Below, in pieces: positions 24,001 to 38,194 of a stretch of DNA of 64,000 bases. Below the pieces are notes generated by a model. That model made no database searches. It was not told the origin of the DNA and saw only the letters and a program-made list of their open reading frames with translations. A program made the translations under genes and the position numbers. Position 1 is the first letter of the stretch. The number at the start of each line of letters is the position of its first letter. This stretch comes from Serilophus lunatus (lineage: Eukaryota > Chordata > Aves > Passeriformes > Eurylaimidae): assembly GCA_013399895.1 (NCBI GenBank), contig VXBA01005890.1, forward strand, positions 652,212-716,211, given 5' to 3'.

Positions 24001-27000
24001 CACTTATAAAAGACTTTCAGGATAGTTTTATCTATTTCTCTGTTCTTTGAATATTAAGCAGAAGGTAGAAACTGATTCCCTAGAGGGTATAATGCTTTCT
24101 GCTGCCACAGACTGTTGGTACTTACCAAAAACATTGATTTCCTTTGGACCCAAAGATACTGCCCTTTTTTTTTTTTGGATAGATTGAATGTGACTGCATA
24201 TTTCTAAAACACATGAAGGTGAGACAACCACAAATGGATAATTAATTAATTGTTCTAGCTATATTTACTACAGAAGTTACCAGTGCCTTGTCTGGAAAAT
24301 ATATCCATTCAGGTCTGGGCCGAGTGCATGCCAACATGTAGTATATTATCATACGATAGTAATTTTTTTAAGAATCACTTGCGTTCTTGCAGTCTGCCTG
24401 CCAGAAGTGTTGCCCAAATCCATTCCCTATATAATTGTGAAAGAATGCTGTTCAAAAGATTTGGGGTCAGAAGTGCTTAATAAATCCATCCAGATACACT
24501 CCTAATGAGTGGTGAATTAAACAGCATTTGTTTTAAGATCAGAGGTCTTCGTGGGATGTTATTTTTTATTGCAAGCAGAATTGTTCACTTGCAGATATCA
24601 AGGAGATTGTTAGGAAGGTCCACAAAAGAAATCTGTGTCTTCTTTATGGTAACAGTGATAAATAGGTGAGACTCATGTCAGAAGTCATCCACTGGAATAT
24701 CCTGTTTCCTGAATTAAAGAAACAGAAAAATTTTGTAGCTTCAGGTGGGATGAAGTTATTCTGCATTTCTATCTCCAGATTCTTGTCTTGCAGAACACAA
24801 CATAAGGATTTAGAACAAGGGGTGTGAAGAAAATAGCTGAGGTAAACGGAGCTGTTTGGAGTCGACACTGACAAGCAGGAGTTGCAGCGCAATGTGACTG
24901 CATAGAACGGTCCCTGCACAGCTGGCCAGGGGACATTTTTCCTCTGTTGTGGAATGAAGGCTAGAGAAGCCAGGGTTTTTTGCCAATTTGAAGAACAGTG
25001 TGCAAAATTTCAGGCAACATCTTTGAAATGGAAAGGATGTAAGCTTGCTTGTAATGTCTTGTTTATTTCTAACTTTCTATGCTTTTAAAAATTGGTGTTT
25101 TTTCAGAGCATTAGAAATTAGAATTCCAGTTTTCTGTCACTCTCACTTCCCATTACCTTTCTCTGAGCAGACCAGCAGGCTCCCTTGTGCATTAAGTTAG
25201 CAAGTAGATATCCCCAGGCAGCCTAAGTGGCATTGTATGGAGCAAGTAAGAGTCCCTGAACAAACAGGAAAGGATCAGGTCCCACACCAATAGCTAGAGA
25301 ACCACAGTCAGTGATAGGAGAAATTAAGAAATCCATATATACAAAAGGACCTGACCATCCATCATCACTCTATATTATGAGTCAAAATGTAGCCAATTCC
25401 CTGTGGTGTTTGGAGAAACACAGTTAGATCCACTCTGTTTGCTCATTAATATATTTTCATCACATATTGCTTACTTTGCAGCACATCATTTAATTTAAAT
25501 CTAGTTTAAACAGACAGTTTGTCATTCTATTTCTTGTCATAATTCTGCATTTGAACGGAAATACCCCAAAACACATCAGAGTAATACAGAATCATGGATG
25601 AGGTGACTTCCAGGTCAAGAACGTGGATACAGAAATTTGAAATATCCTCATAAGGAACAAGGGCTTTGAAACTACAGTTTCCATAGAATATTTAGCAATT
25701 CATTCTCTGGGACTCAAAAATAGATTTAAAAAGAAAAAACATAGGTTGAAACTTGGCATTTTGTTTCTGTGGGAAAACTTGACATTTTCAGACAGTTTTT
25801 ATTCTGAATTGGAAGAAAGCCTAAAAAAGTTTTACCTTTCCTATGGAAATGAAATTCTGAAAGTATTTTGTTCTAGGAAGCTCAAAAAAAATTGTTTTTC
25901 ACCTTTTCTAAAATCAAATGCAGCAGACATGTGCTCACAGTCAGGGGAGGGCTGTCCTCTCAGATGGCTGCCAAGTCTGAAGTGCAGTGGTGTCAGAGGC
26001 AGCTCCACAGCATTCCCTGGACTGCTTATGTGATGTGTGGTGCCTAGAAATCCCTTCATCCCATTCTTTCTTGGGCCTCCAGACTGGCCATGTGCCCTGC
26101 TGTGCTGCAGAGCCTGCGAGCCACAGTTCCTGACCCAGAGGTGTGCTGTCTGTCAGCTGCTGCCAGGGGACACTGCGCTTGCACAACTGACAAGAAAGCT
26201 CCAGCCTGGGTATGGCAAAAGTTTCCAGAATCAATAATATTTTCATGGAACATTTTCACATATCGCCATTAATCAATCACCAGTGCCTGACTAGTTAGGA
26301 ATCATGTGGGTTTCATGGGTCGTGAAGCACATTATGGGTCTTGGACAGTCATAGTGCTTCTTATACCAGTCAGCAGAGGGAGAAGGGGGATGTATCAGAG
26401 AGACTAACCTGTGCAGGAAGTGAGACTGAGCTTCAGAAGTCCTGAGATGACCCTATGGATATATACCAGCCCAGGAAATGTCACTGATGGAAGTGTGAGT
26501 GTGCAACTCGTACGCAACAGGAGGAGGGCTGAAGCGGTAAAACAGTCTGGCAAAGCCACGTTAGGTTATTTATGTTGGTTAGCCATTTACTTCTTTTCAC
26601 TGGTTTAGATCTCACCTCCTTTTGAAAATGGGGTTTGGACTCATAAGTTATCTGGTCACTTTTAATAGTTTTATCTCAATAACTCTTCCAGGAAGAACTT
26701 CGGTACTTGCACATTCCCTGTTTTATAGTAGATATTATTTATCTCCACATATGTCAGTTCAGAAGGACAGACCATTCAGAAAAAGATGTGGCTTATTATA
26801 TAGCAGAGATGAATGGTTTCTTTATAGAAACCACTTGCTTCTGAGAGAACAACTGTTGTGTATTAAATGCATTTCCTGTATTATGCATAGAGTTCATACC
26901 TGTCATTGAAGTGAAAATCTGAAGAGAGAAAAAAAAGAGCAAGAAACCTTATGAAATTACATGAAATATCCACATAAATATCAAAGAATACACCATGATT

Positions 27001-30000
27001 TTTGTTACTACAATGAGCATCTATGGAAGCCATGATGAAGAGTTTGAGAAGCTTGGTAAATGTGTTGGCGTGCCCGGGACTTTCTGTTCCTGTACTGAAG
27101 AAGAAGGATGAAACCTGCATATTGAGTGGTTAGTTTCTCATAAATCACTGATAGCTGTAGAGGTGCCAAATCATTATTACTTTTTTCTGGGAGTGGTATT
27201 AGGTATTATTTAACAAGATAAGATTTTCTTTCTGTATGTCCATACCAGCTCAGTACTGGAAGACGAAACACATTCCTAGGGGATTACAGGCCTAGAAAAC
27301 ACCTTTTCCAGGAAAATGAGATGAGTGAATCACTTCAGACAAAAATGTGTTGAAATGTTAAACAAGTGCTCTCTTGATTTAATGTTCTTGTTAATTTTAA
27401 AAAAATAGGCACTTCTATGAACATGCAGACAAGATTCATTCTGTTTTATAGAATTAGTATTTTATAGGGGAACAATGAAACTGGGCACATAACCTTAAAA
27501 TATTCTGAAAACGTACAAGGAAAAAATTGGTCCTGTGTTATTCTGAAGAGTCAGAGATGTCATAGCTTTGTGGTTTCTGCTAAAGCTAGCTAACAAAGAC
27601 ACAGCTTAGTAGATCTCTGGCTAGCAGAGTTGTTTTCAAGCCTGGGGCCAGACAGCATTTCTCTGGACAGGTCTTGAACCACAGAGATGGCACAGCTTGG
27701 CTATACCTTCAAAATGAGACTCATCCCAATGTGGAGAATCCCCAGAGATGCTCTAAGGCATAAGAGCATGTAGTTTACAATGCATGTAAGCTTAGACAAT
27801 CACACAGGCTCTCTGTAGTGTTCCTCTTTTAGTTGTTTAAAATTGTTATTAGGGTCCTTCACATGGAGAATCTCTTCCCTGAATTCAGTGTACCCACAAG
27901 GTGGAGGGCAGTGAGAGGATCCTCCGTTGCCTTCCCTTCTTTCACAGGGTCCCTACTAACATATACACATGTATGTGCTCAAACTGGGGGCTGGGAGATT
28001 TAGAACTTTTGACTGTTGACAAGACAGGGAGAAGAACAGGTAAGCTGTAACAGCTCGAGATAGACCTCTGCCATCAGTGGAGGAGAGTAAGAAGCTGACC
28101 ACACTAACTGGGATTTCTTTGCCAGCTATAATCAAGTTTGGGAATTTTATTTGTAAAAATCTTTTCATTTAAAGGTTGGGGAAAATGTAGTGCTTGTTTG
28201 TCCTGAACCCCCAGGGGCAAGCAGAGGTGGGAAGGAGAATAAGACTTGCGCTTCGTGAGCATGAAGAAAGGGGGAAGTTTCTCAGAAGGAATATCTGAAC
28301 AACCAGGTATGTCTCTAAGAGACACTGTCATGTTTCTGCTCCTTATTTGAAAAAGCTGGAATACTTTGGGGAAGTTTTGGACAGTGAGGGGTGGTGAAGA
28401 AAAAGAAGACTGAAGGCAGCAAGTATCTGGCAAGATAGTGTTAGGCTGAATCTAATAAAAATAGTGACATAGATATCTCAGGCCTTTCTGCTAAGCCATA
28501 AGGATGTGAGTATTTTTCTTGGAATATACTGTAATCTTCCCTGAATTCATATGCATTTCAGTTGCAGGAGAGCAACTTTCTCCATAGTTTTTTCCGAGTC
28601 TGAGCAGATTCACCAGATTTTCCAAGCGGACGTTTTATTGTTTTTCCCTTCTCTGTTTCAGCTCTTCTAGTAAAGCTCTTGTATTTAAGCCTGGTAAACT
28701 CTGGTAAATTAGTCCTCCCTTCTGCTTGACATGGGGCATTCAGTTCTTGTGTCTCTGGACTGCAAGTTTAAGTTGTTAACACTGAATTTTCCCAGCAGAA
28801 AATCAAACCCAGCCCATCAGACTGACAGTAAATAATTGTCAAAGGATTGCATGAATATTTAAGCATATATGGACATCTTTAGCACGTAGTAGTTTAATCC
28901 AGGGAAATAAGCCAACAATATCACAAGTATAGTACATAAGAGAGTATTTTGGTCTACGTATAATTGTAGGGCATGTACAGGCATGTATTTAGAGAGGTAG
29001 ACAGGGAGAGGGCAAGACTAAACACACCTGTGGAAAAACAAATAAGGCAAGATAAGAAATACGAAAGCTTCATTACACAGGCTCACGATGGCTGGTGGCA
29101 CAGCAATCGCATCCCTGCCAAGGCTCCCGGGGGAGCGGAGCTTCCAGGCAGCTTCAGCAGCAGGATAGGCCCTCAGACTTCCACTAAAAGTCATCCCCCC
29201 GAGAAGGCACTGGATGAAGTTGTTGCTTCCAGCAAACAAAACCCAGCCCTCGGCCAAGATGCAGGACATTGATGTAACTAGGCACCTTCTCAAGTAGCCA
29301 CAGATGGTGGCCAGCCCATTCCAACCCTCTTTCCCCTGCTTTGCCTTGCTTTTGGCAAATATCACTTGGCTGCAGGTTAGCTTGGGCAAGACAGAGCTCA
29401 GCCATTTGATTGGCCCCACATGGCTCTGATTTCCAGTTCTGCACAAGCAACAGTCACTAGCCCTGGAAGCCAATTAGAAAGTTTGTCAAATGTTGCCAGT
29501 AATGAGGCAGAATTCTGCTGAGTGCATGGCCTGGTACCGATCACTACAAGCTCTAAGCACAGCCTTTTCTTCTTTTGCTTCAATTACAGGGCCTTGAAAG
29601 CATCTTGTGTTTTCAGTTGCAATTGTCATCACACTTCAATGCAGCCTATGCCATGGCACGTGTGTGAGCACAGCTGGATTTCTATACAAAACCATAGATG
29701 TTTTCTTACAGGCATATGTATACAGTTCCCACAATCTGCCAACAGCCAAATGTGTTGGGCTACCATTTCTAGTGGAGGATCAAAGAGTATATTTAAATGT
29801 TTCTAATTCAATATCCAAGTAACTAAAGAAAGTCACAGGCAATGGGGGTGGCAAGAGAGTGGAGGAAAGGAGGTATTAGAAGAGCATGTCTGCTGGGAGC
29901 ACATATGCAAATTTGTCTGGATGTGTTAGCCTGCTAGTTGGGGGGACATACTTTTTCAGGTACTGTGGCCAGAGGGGTATTCCCACTGCCCAGGCTAACC

Positions 30001-32306
30001 TCGTATTCCTGCTATGTGCCCTGGAGGCTAAGGACAGACATAGGCAGGATGCCTCATGCTGCATACAGGAGAGCCTATGACACCTAGCTGGGGAGCAGCA
30101 GGGCTTCTGGGAAAGGCCAATTGAGCTCATCATCTCCAAAGTCCACCCACAGCACTCAGATGCACGCAGGCGGAGTGGGCAACCCCTGAACCTGCCACGC
30201 CTCCTCCTGCCCCTGCACAAGTGAGGGCAAGTTTGTCCATGTGGTGACCTGGCTTCCCAATCCTGCCCTGGATGGTGACGGTTTGGGCTGAGGCAGTGAA
30301 AGAGAAGCATATTTCTGGTCATCTGCTGTGAATCGCTGCTTCTTCTTGCTCCATGGTTTCTCTCTAAGCAATGAAAAAGGTTTGGCAGAAGCCAGGAAGA
30401 CACAAGGCACGTCAGCAAACAGCCACTTAGGGGAGAGAGGCTAGAAGCTTTTGTCTGCTCATCTTGCAGTCTTTCCTCTTTATAGCTTTGTAGGAGGAAG
30501 GAGAAAATCTGCTTCCCCTAAAGTAAACAATGGAAAATGCACCTGAAAACAATGACTGGAGTGGATCAAAAAAGCATTACATGGAACGGTCTGAAAACAG
30601 CTCTATCTCCTCCCCTGTCCCAGCAAGAATGTCACACAGGGAGGTGATGATGCTGAAAGTGACCAATTTTTGTTTGTTATTATAATGTCATTCTTTCATT
30701 TCTATGAAATAAAGCCTGTCTAATGACTAACACCTTGGCTGACTTGTTTATTTTTCATAATGCAAGAAAGAATGTATAAATATAAGTGCATACTACAACA
30801 TAATCTACAGTATGTATTTACTGATATTTACTGGCATAACTTACGTAAAAGTCTAAAAATTAATCAAATTCCCCAAATTTTAGTGTATCAGAGTGGCATG
30901 TTTCAGTGGTCCTGACCCCATGTGGGGAAAATCACATAGATCCCAACTCTGGCTGCAGGTGTGTCCTGCAGAAGGGAACTTTTCTTCCTGAGTTATGGTG
31001 ATGTTTCGGTGCAGGTGCTGACTTTATGTCTTCATGGCACAAAGTTGTCGCAGGTTGGGAGCCACCACCAAAACTGGAACAGGTGGTCTAGCCTGGGGAC
31101 ACCCAGCGAGTAGGAGAGTAGGCAGAGTAGGAGCTCTCTGAGCCTTGACTGGGGTTATCCTTGGCTGTGACTGTCAGCTCATCATGGAGGTGGCTATTCC
31201 CTTGCAGGACTACTTACCTCTGGGTGTTCTTGAAAAGATTTAATGTGCTATCCCTGGTTTAGCTGAATGCACAGCACCTGCCTTAAATTGGATTTTCCTT
31301 GGTTTTACTTGGTTCATGCTATGCCTATAATGATCTTTAAAAAGTCATCTTCTTTTTTGATGAATGTGTGCAGTAGCAATTTACCAGATCAGAATGGTTT
31401 TACTTTCTTCTTTCTTTAGTATATGTTAAAACCAAAATGTGTCTCTTTTTTCCTAGAGTTAATCTAAGAATTCCAATCTTATGTGATAACCCTGTTTCCT
31501 GGTAATGATGGAGAAAAATGGAGAGTGGTATGGAATAATTCTTTACATACAAGAGTTATAGGCTGATTTCATTTCTGGTAAAAAATACAGGACGGTAACA
31601 ATTATCATGGCTTTAACCACTTCTCCACAGTTTGTTGGTTTTCCTTTGATCTAGGATAGTGTACGCCTAGATGGGAAGTTGAAACTAGCTACAGGACCTG
31701 TCAGTTTGAATTCCAGCAAACAAGTTCTACCAAATTTATGGTGTCCTGGCAAATGATTCTTTTTGCAGAATATTTGTGTCCACAAAATAGGGTATTATAT
31801 CAGCCAAAAGCTCAAATTTACCCATTTTGTCCAAGCAATATAACTTATCCAGATGCTAGAAAAAGAGTGAGAGGTGATCAGTCAACCTAAGCACACCACC
31901 ACTCCTTAGCACACCATCAAGTGAGTGGGAGATAGCTTTTCATGTCCTTTCATCCTGACTTACTGAAATACATCAAATTGACACCGAAGAGCTGGTGGCT
32001 GGCTGTAGGTGTCAAGGAGCAGTTAGCTGCTTTGAAAGCAGTGTGTTTGTAACAGTGATGCGCCCTCCTTTACTCTGGGCTGTAAGTACAGATGGAATCC
32101 CTAGACAAGCTCAGTACCTGTGCTACCACTCAGGCAGAGGTGATACTGCTTCACAGTGCATGGACTAGTGAAAAAGTGGGAGAATAACTTACAGTCAGGA
32201 TGGTCCTCTGGATAGCTGGCTGCTCAACTGAATGGAAGCCAGTGTCAAAATACAACCAAAATTATTTCAGCAATCTGGGTTTGAAGATATGGGCTCCTTC
32301 AGAAAT

Positions 32307-32455
32307 AGAATCATAGAATTGTAGGTTGGAAAAGATCTCTAGGATCATCGAGGCCAACCCTTAACCCAGCACTGCTAAGTCCTCACTAAACTATGTCCCT
32401 AAGTTACACGTCTACAGAACTTTTAAATACCTCCAGGGATGATGAGTCAACCATT
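32307..32455 (-). mobile_element. CR1 LINE 3' end (5'-truncated)
   Basis: On the minus strand this reads GACTCATCATCCCTGGAGGT...GATGATCCTAGAGATC...TTTTCCAACCTACAATTC and ends in TATGATTCTA octamer-type repeats, the hallmark of CR1 3' termini. Only about 150 bp remains, which is usual for CR1 because reverse transcription stops early. No coding capacity is left. Confidence 0.9.
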
Positions 32456-35400
32456 TCTGTGCACAGTAGGGAAGTACCTTCGTTCCTCTGCCCAGAGATG
32501 CCCAGGCTCTGTAGGCAGCCTCTCTCCCTTGCTGCAGGTAAGACATCTGGGATGAGAAAAGCACATTTCATAGAAATGGAAGTAGGTAGTGCCCTGCTGC
32601 ATCCATGGCAAAGGAGCATTGATGCAGGTGATGCTGTCCTGTGCTGGACCCAAAGCTTCTGCTTTTGTTTCCCCATCCACTGGCAATGGGCAGCTGCTCA
32701 ACAATCGTATCTAATTTCCTGATTTGTTTTGTTGTGACTGGTAAAGCAACAGTAAAATCAGCTATGGTTACTTAGGGGTATGGAGAGAAATAGCATTCAT
32801 GCTTCATTAGCAGAGGTTGATTGATTAGAAAAAAATTAATTCGTTTTCTCGGTCCCACTGCACTGTCTGTTGACGTGCCAAAAAGAAGATTTGCAAGAGA
32901 CATTTCATTGTCAGTTTTTTCTCTTGGAGAAATTGAAGAAAGGCCTGATACCACACAAGGAAGGAGACTGGGAACAGATGTGCAAGATGTGTGTGAGTTT
33001 AAGAGGTGTGTGTGTGAGATGTGAGTGAGCATGATGTGTGTGTGAGTGCAAGGCATGTACACATATGCATGTGAGGTGCCTTTATCAGAAAGAGGCATTT
33101 GAGCGTGAATGCATGGCCGTGGGGAGGGCATGTGGCAGTGGGGCAGGTGGCCATGGCCAGGGCCCAGGCTCAGGACTCTGACTGGGGGCATCGGGAGGAC
33201 AAGCTTCCCCTTAGTGCAGGAAAAACACTTCCCAGAGGGAGTGCTGCCATTCATGCCCTCTGCTCCATGACCCACAGCTACTCACGGCTGATTTTCATCT
33301 CATGTTGTGCAGCTGGATTCCCAGGAGTCACCTTTTTAAAGATGCAGAGTGATGAATCAGCTGTAAATTAAACACACGCTTAGAATATGATCATAAGGAC
33401 TAAATAAATGACTTTTCAGTCTATTCTCTGAAAGTAAATTAGTTAACTTAGGATATTTTAAACCAAGTCTTTATTGGTTAATGAATAGGTTTGTTTCTTC
33501 CAGTCATCATCAATGGCTGAAACAGAAAAAGAAAAAAAACAACCCCAAACTTTCAAAGATATGAGTCATGAGAAGAGCTGGGATATATCACTAACACATA
33601 GTTGACAATATTTCCTGCATCAGTTCACAAGCCGCCAGGATGTCCCTGGTGAACTATACACAGTCCATCGTGGTCTCAGGGCACATGTGTGTGCTGTCAG
33701 TCATTGGCAGCATAGCCGGGAAACTAACAATGAAATAAAGGCCTTGGCACATCCAGTGGAGGTTGTGGGGTGCCGGAAAACTCCACGAACAGCTGAAATG
33801 CTGCCGCTGAGCAGATGATCCAGAAATTAAATAAAGCACTGGGATGCAGAAGGCTGGCTGTTTTTTGTGTGAAATCCTGTACGAGTCCCTGGGAAGACCC
33901 CCCTTGTCCTGTAGAAAGGGCACATTTGGTAAGAGAAGAAACTGTGGGCTTATGTCAGCATTTGAGATTTATAAACCGATATTTGGGAGAGAAAAATTCA
34001 AACTCCACTTAAATGCTTTGAACTGGAACAGATTTCTGGAGAGAAAGAAAGGGAAAGAATACAGAAAAAGTTGAAATCTTTAAGAGAGCTACAGTAAGTT
34101 TGTAGTGAACTATTTGTCTCTACTTTTTTAAAAAAACCCCACTATTTGTAAAGGTAAGTTGTTTTCCTAGAGGAAAAACTCCCTTCCCTAGAGTGACACA
34201 CAATGAACATATAATATATAATATTTCATAGGTTACTTACTGACCGATAAAATGCAGAAGTTACGTGCCATTGGAAAACATGTGGGGTTTTTTTTGGATG
34301 TTGTTTTAGCAGAACAAAAATTGCGAGGAGGAAAGTTTGACTTGATTTATGCCAAATCACTTGCCAGTCCAGTAATATTAGCCTCTGCATATCCCTGGTG
34401 CTTTGCAAGTTTTCATCCTGTGGTGTCTGCAATTAACTGTGCTTGGACTTCTCAACCCAGACACCTTCCAGGATGCCCTTGGATCAAGTGAACAGTTGGG
34501 CTTCACCATGGAAGCTGAGGAAACTTACTAGAAAGCAGATCCTTTTTTGTGATATTCTTCTTTTTAAGAGAATCAGGATTGTATCTCCTGTGTAACGCAA
34601 AGAAGTACTGGCAGAAAGTTCCACCACTCTTCCTGTATAAGATACAATAAATTAAATTAATTAATAAGACTTTAAAATACTCGTAACAGTTATCCTGTGT
34701 GGTTTCTTCAAGATCCTTTAGTGCACACGTTAATATCAACACAGACCATGGGATTCGTTTTCTTATTGGGAATGTATTGTACAGACCCCCTCCAAGACTC
34801 TTGTCCCTCTCTTCAGCAACGTATCTACATATGTTTCTGCTGATGGGGAGCTTGAAACACTTGATTGTCCTCCCAAGCTTTAAAACCCAGAGAGTGAACA
34901 TGGCTGCATCAGTACCAACTGTGCCCCATATGAAAACCCACAACTGTTTGACTCCATTGCAACAAGATCTTATTCACAGAAATGTTCATGAGAAAGTGAA
35001 CAGGAAGGTTCACTCATCCACACCTTTTAAATGAAGACTGACAGCAGATATGAAAATAACTTTTGTTTTCAATTTCATTCCATATGGTTCTGGAGTGGTT
35101 GCAGGATCAAGCTATTTGTATCCGAAAGGGAACATTCTTTCTGTAGATATGAAACATCTAGGTATTTGCAAAAGTTAAGTTTTAGAAGAAGGGAATAATT
35201 CTGGTTTTACTACCTTTTCAGATGTCCTGGAAATATAGACCATCCTTCATTAATGAGTTCCATTTCAGGAGTCTTTTTTATTTTGAAAAGCAGATGTAGG
35301 AGTTCAACCTATAGCCTTTTCAGATAAGAGAAGGAAGCATGCTCTTATGTACATAAATACAACATTCAGTCAATAATTTGCATGTGGATACTTTGCATAC

Positions 35401-37436
35401 ATAATTACATTCCTGTGTCATCACTGGTGCATTAAACGTTGAATATTCAGTACTCAGTTACTACCCAAGGACATTTGTCTTTGCACTGTATCATTATTTT
35501 CAACTTCATCCTAATGGGAATCCTATGAATATGACTGTTAAAAAAATTATTATATTAAACAAACTGTTGTTCTCTAGAGGAAAATGCAGTTGACTCAGTT
35601 TTGAGACACTCAGTTCTGCAGAGATAGAGAACAGCCCTATCTAAATTCAATTGGATTAAGATAAAGATACGTCAGTAAATTGAAAGCAACATCCAAGACG
35701 GGATCTCTGACAAGAAAATTCATACAATTTTATGAAGTTTGCAATTTAATGGAAAGGAAAAGCTATTCACAATTTAGCATGAAGAGGGGAGAGCCCTTTA
35801 CCTAAGTCACACTCTGACTAGACTATGTTTCCAGACTCCAGATTCTCCCACCATGTCATCTCCTTCCCTTCCCCTGCCCACCTTTCCCATTTCCTTTACT
35901 GTCTCTCTAGCTGGTGACCAGAGGGAGCTTCCAAACTCTCCTGTCTTACCTGAAAGTTGGTCTTGAAGCTTTTTGCGATGAGGGAAGGAGAGGGAGAAAT
36001 ATGGGTGAGGAAGGATGATGGGAACTTGTCAACCATGGTCATAATGCTGAGAGTCTTGGGCATCCCGGAGGAGGTGCAGAATGAGGAGAAATGCCCCTAT
36101 GTAAGACACTGTGAAGCTGCTCCCAGTCCATGAGGACACACTGAGAGGCTGTGTGGGCCTGCTCAGGGTAAGACATGGGGTGGGAAGAGCTGGGATATTT
36201 CTTGGTTATCTCATGGGCTGGTGGATCTTTCTGCACAGAGAGTCAAGAAAGGAGTGACAAACATGCAAGGTGATGACTGTCAACACAATGAAAGGAAGGG
36301 TGTTGGAAAAACCCTTCCACCGTAGTACCTGATATGAGCAGCCAGACCTGGAGTTCGTATCAGATGTTGGCTTTCATAGCAGATATGTTGAGTTTTAGGA
36401 GCCAGCTGCAGCAGAGTGAGCAGTGAGTGGCATAGAAGGGAAAACACAGCAGTGCTGGAGGTTGGTGCTCCAGAAAGACCTTTCTGTTATCACTCTCAGT
36501 CAATGAGGACTAGTTACACCATTTAAAAATGTGAAAGAATGGTGTCTGCTCCTCTGTCACACATCCACACACCCAGCTCAGCCAGACTTCTGGGTGGCTG
36601 TAAGTGGCAATCCTGTGGAAGATGCAGATGTCCCTGTCTCTGCAGTTTCTGACCCTAAATCTACGTCCGCTTCATTCCCCTGGCTAAGAGTGGACTCTGA
36701 GGAGTTTCATTAATCTTTCATTGGAGAAGGTCCAGTGGCCAGTTCCAGTACTTTGCTGGAGCAGATATTGGTGTCTGGAAAGACCTTCATTATCTCACGC
36801 CATCTGGAGGCTGGGGCTCCCTTCCTGACTGACCTATGAACTGCACTTGGCACTATCTGATCCCAGCCATGTCCACCATCTCCTGCCTCACATATCTCTC
36901 ACTCGAAATTACCATCACGTTTGGTTTCTTCACTTTTTTTTCTTCTTCTAAAATGTGAGGTGATATAAATTCGCTCTCATAATATGTGTCAAACGAAGAC
37001 CATCTCTGTTACAGTGCACTCCTTTCACATGAGAGATAGGAACAGTTTCAATGCAAGGTAAAATGAAACCCATGAGAGAGGGAGACACACATCCCCCTCC
37101 TCGCCCCCTCCTCTTATCACAGAAGGACTGGCAAGTTCCAGAGCCAAAGGCTGGCCAATATGGTCCCTGCATGCTTATGCCCAGAGGATGCAAGAGGGCA
37201 TTTTTTCTGGTGATCAGACACACATATACTGTGTCTAAAAATGGCTTCAATTGATAGGGTGTGTATAATCCTGAGAAGAGTCTGGCAGCTGGGGCCCTGC
37301 CTGCCACTGGTCTTGCTCCCAGTGAAGGTGATATGGGACCCATCTCTGCTGACACAGCATGGTCTTCTGAGAAAACATGCCCTGGGCGGTCAGATCTCCT
37401 CTTCCCAGATCTGCTGGACCACCGCTCCCTTGATTT
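32456..37436. other. Intergenic DNA, no gene recognised
   Basis: About 5 kb with short open frames only. A GT-rich simple repeat sits at 32988-33075. The 35.95-36.9 kb part is GC-richer and holds three weakly similar segments near 36300, 36463 and 36767 (see findings). There is no recognisable exon. Confidence 0.6.
32988..33075. repeat. GT-rich imperfect microsatellite
   Basis: This is interrupted GTGTGTGAG/TGTGTGTGAG sequence with scattered A and C. It is simple sequence only. Confidence 0.75.
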
Positions 37437-37847
37437 GTGGAGCGGGCCCAGAAGGAGGCCATGAAGATGATCAGAGGCTGGAGCACCTCTCCTGCAGAGA
37501 CAGACTAAGATAGTTGCGGTTGTTTAGCCTGGAGAAGAGAAGTCTCTGGAAAGACCTTAGACCAGCTTTCCAGTAGAAAGGCCTGTAGTGATAGGACAAA
37601 GGGGAATGGCTTCAAACTGAAAGTGAGTAGATTTAGATTAGATATAAGGAAGAAATTCTTTACTGTAAGGGTGGTGAGACACTGGAACAGGTTGCTCAGA
37701 GAAGCTGTGGATGCCCCATCCCTGAAAGTGTTCAAGGCCAGGTTGCATGGACACTTGATGGAAGGTGTCTCTGACCATGGCAAAGGGATTAGAATTAGAC
37801 GACCTGTAAGGTACCTGCCAACCCCAACCGTTCCATGATTCTGTGAT
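37437..37847 (+). mobile_element. CR1 LINE 3' fragment
   Basis: The sequence carries the familiar CR1 3' region: GCCCAGAAGGAGGCCATGAA, GCCTGGAGAAGAGAAG, TTAGATTAGATATAAGGAAG, GGAACAGGTTGCTCAGAGAA, and an end in CCATGATTCTGTGAT. It is 5'-truncated, and a block around 37560-37590 appears shortened compared with typical CR1. The open frame at 37623-37838 ([13 protein letters not shown]...) is the usual chance frame of this CR1 region and not a host gene. Confidence 0.93.
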
Positions 37848-38194
37848 CAACTACAGCCAAGACACCTACACTGTGAGCCTGAAATTGTTTAGCTCAACAT
37901 TGAAAAGCAGGTACGGGGCCACCTCCCAGTCACATAAGCTCACTAGACAAGCAGTGCCAAGAAAACCCCCTCACCTTTTTCTGCCTCTCACCCAGAACCT
38001 TGGCAATCTCCACATCATGATGAAATCCCGACCGTGACTCAAGTCAGTATGTGAGCCATCAGCTTTAGTGGGACCAGGATGCCACCAAGGCAGTGGATGT
38101 GACTTCTCATGGTGCACATTGCTTGTGGCACACAGGATGGAAATGACAAAGAATACAGAGATTTGAGTCGTGCATGCTGCTAAAATATCAATGT
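37848..38194. other. Spacer between two CR1 copies
   Basis: About 350 bp of unrecognised sequence separates the two same-strand CR1 fragments. I see no gene or repeat in it. Confidence 0.6.

Larger units (their letters stand above)
18035..32306. other. Intergenic DNA, no gene recognised
   Basis: About 14 kb without a supportable gene. The GC-richer part at 18.3-19.3 kb gives several overlapping open frames of up to 154 aa on both strands, with low-complexity composition and no motif. Relics of old amniote repeats occur at 20.64 and 20.99-21.06 kb (listed separately). A poly-T run lies near 24165-24178. The frames at 28973-29272 and 29876-30418 look non-coding. Nothing else is recognised. Confidence 0.6.

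Noticed and set aside
25580..25620. Possible CR1 minus-strand tail (ACAGAATCATGGATGAGG)
   Set aside because: The match is limited to about 12 bases with no continuing CR1 sequence.
28973..29272. 99-aa plus-strand frame rich in charged residues
   Set aside because: Looks protein-like at first, but has no recognisable family, no conserved splice sites seen and no neighbouring exon; it remains an unproven chance frame.
29876..30418. 180-aa minus-strand open frame
   Set aside because: Composition is that of chance translation; no recognisable domain, and overlapping frames of similar length exist.
37623..37838. Frame [21 protein letters not shown]
   Set aside because: This is the familiar chance frame of the CR1 3' region, not a host gene.
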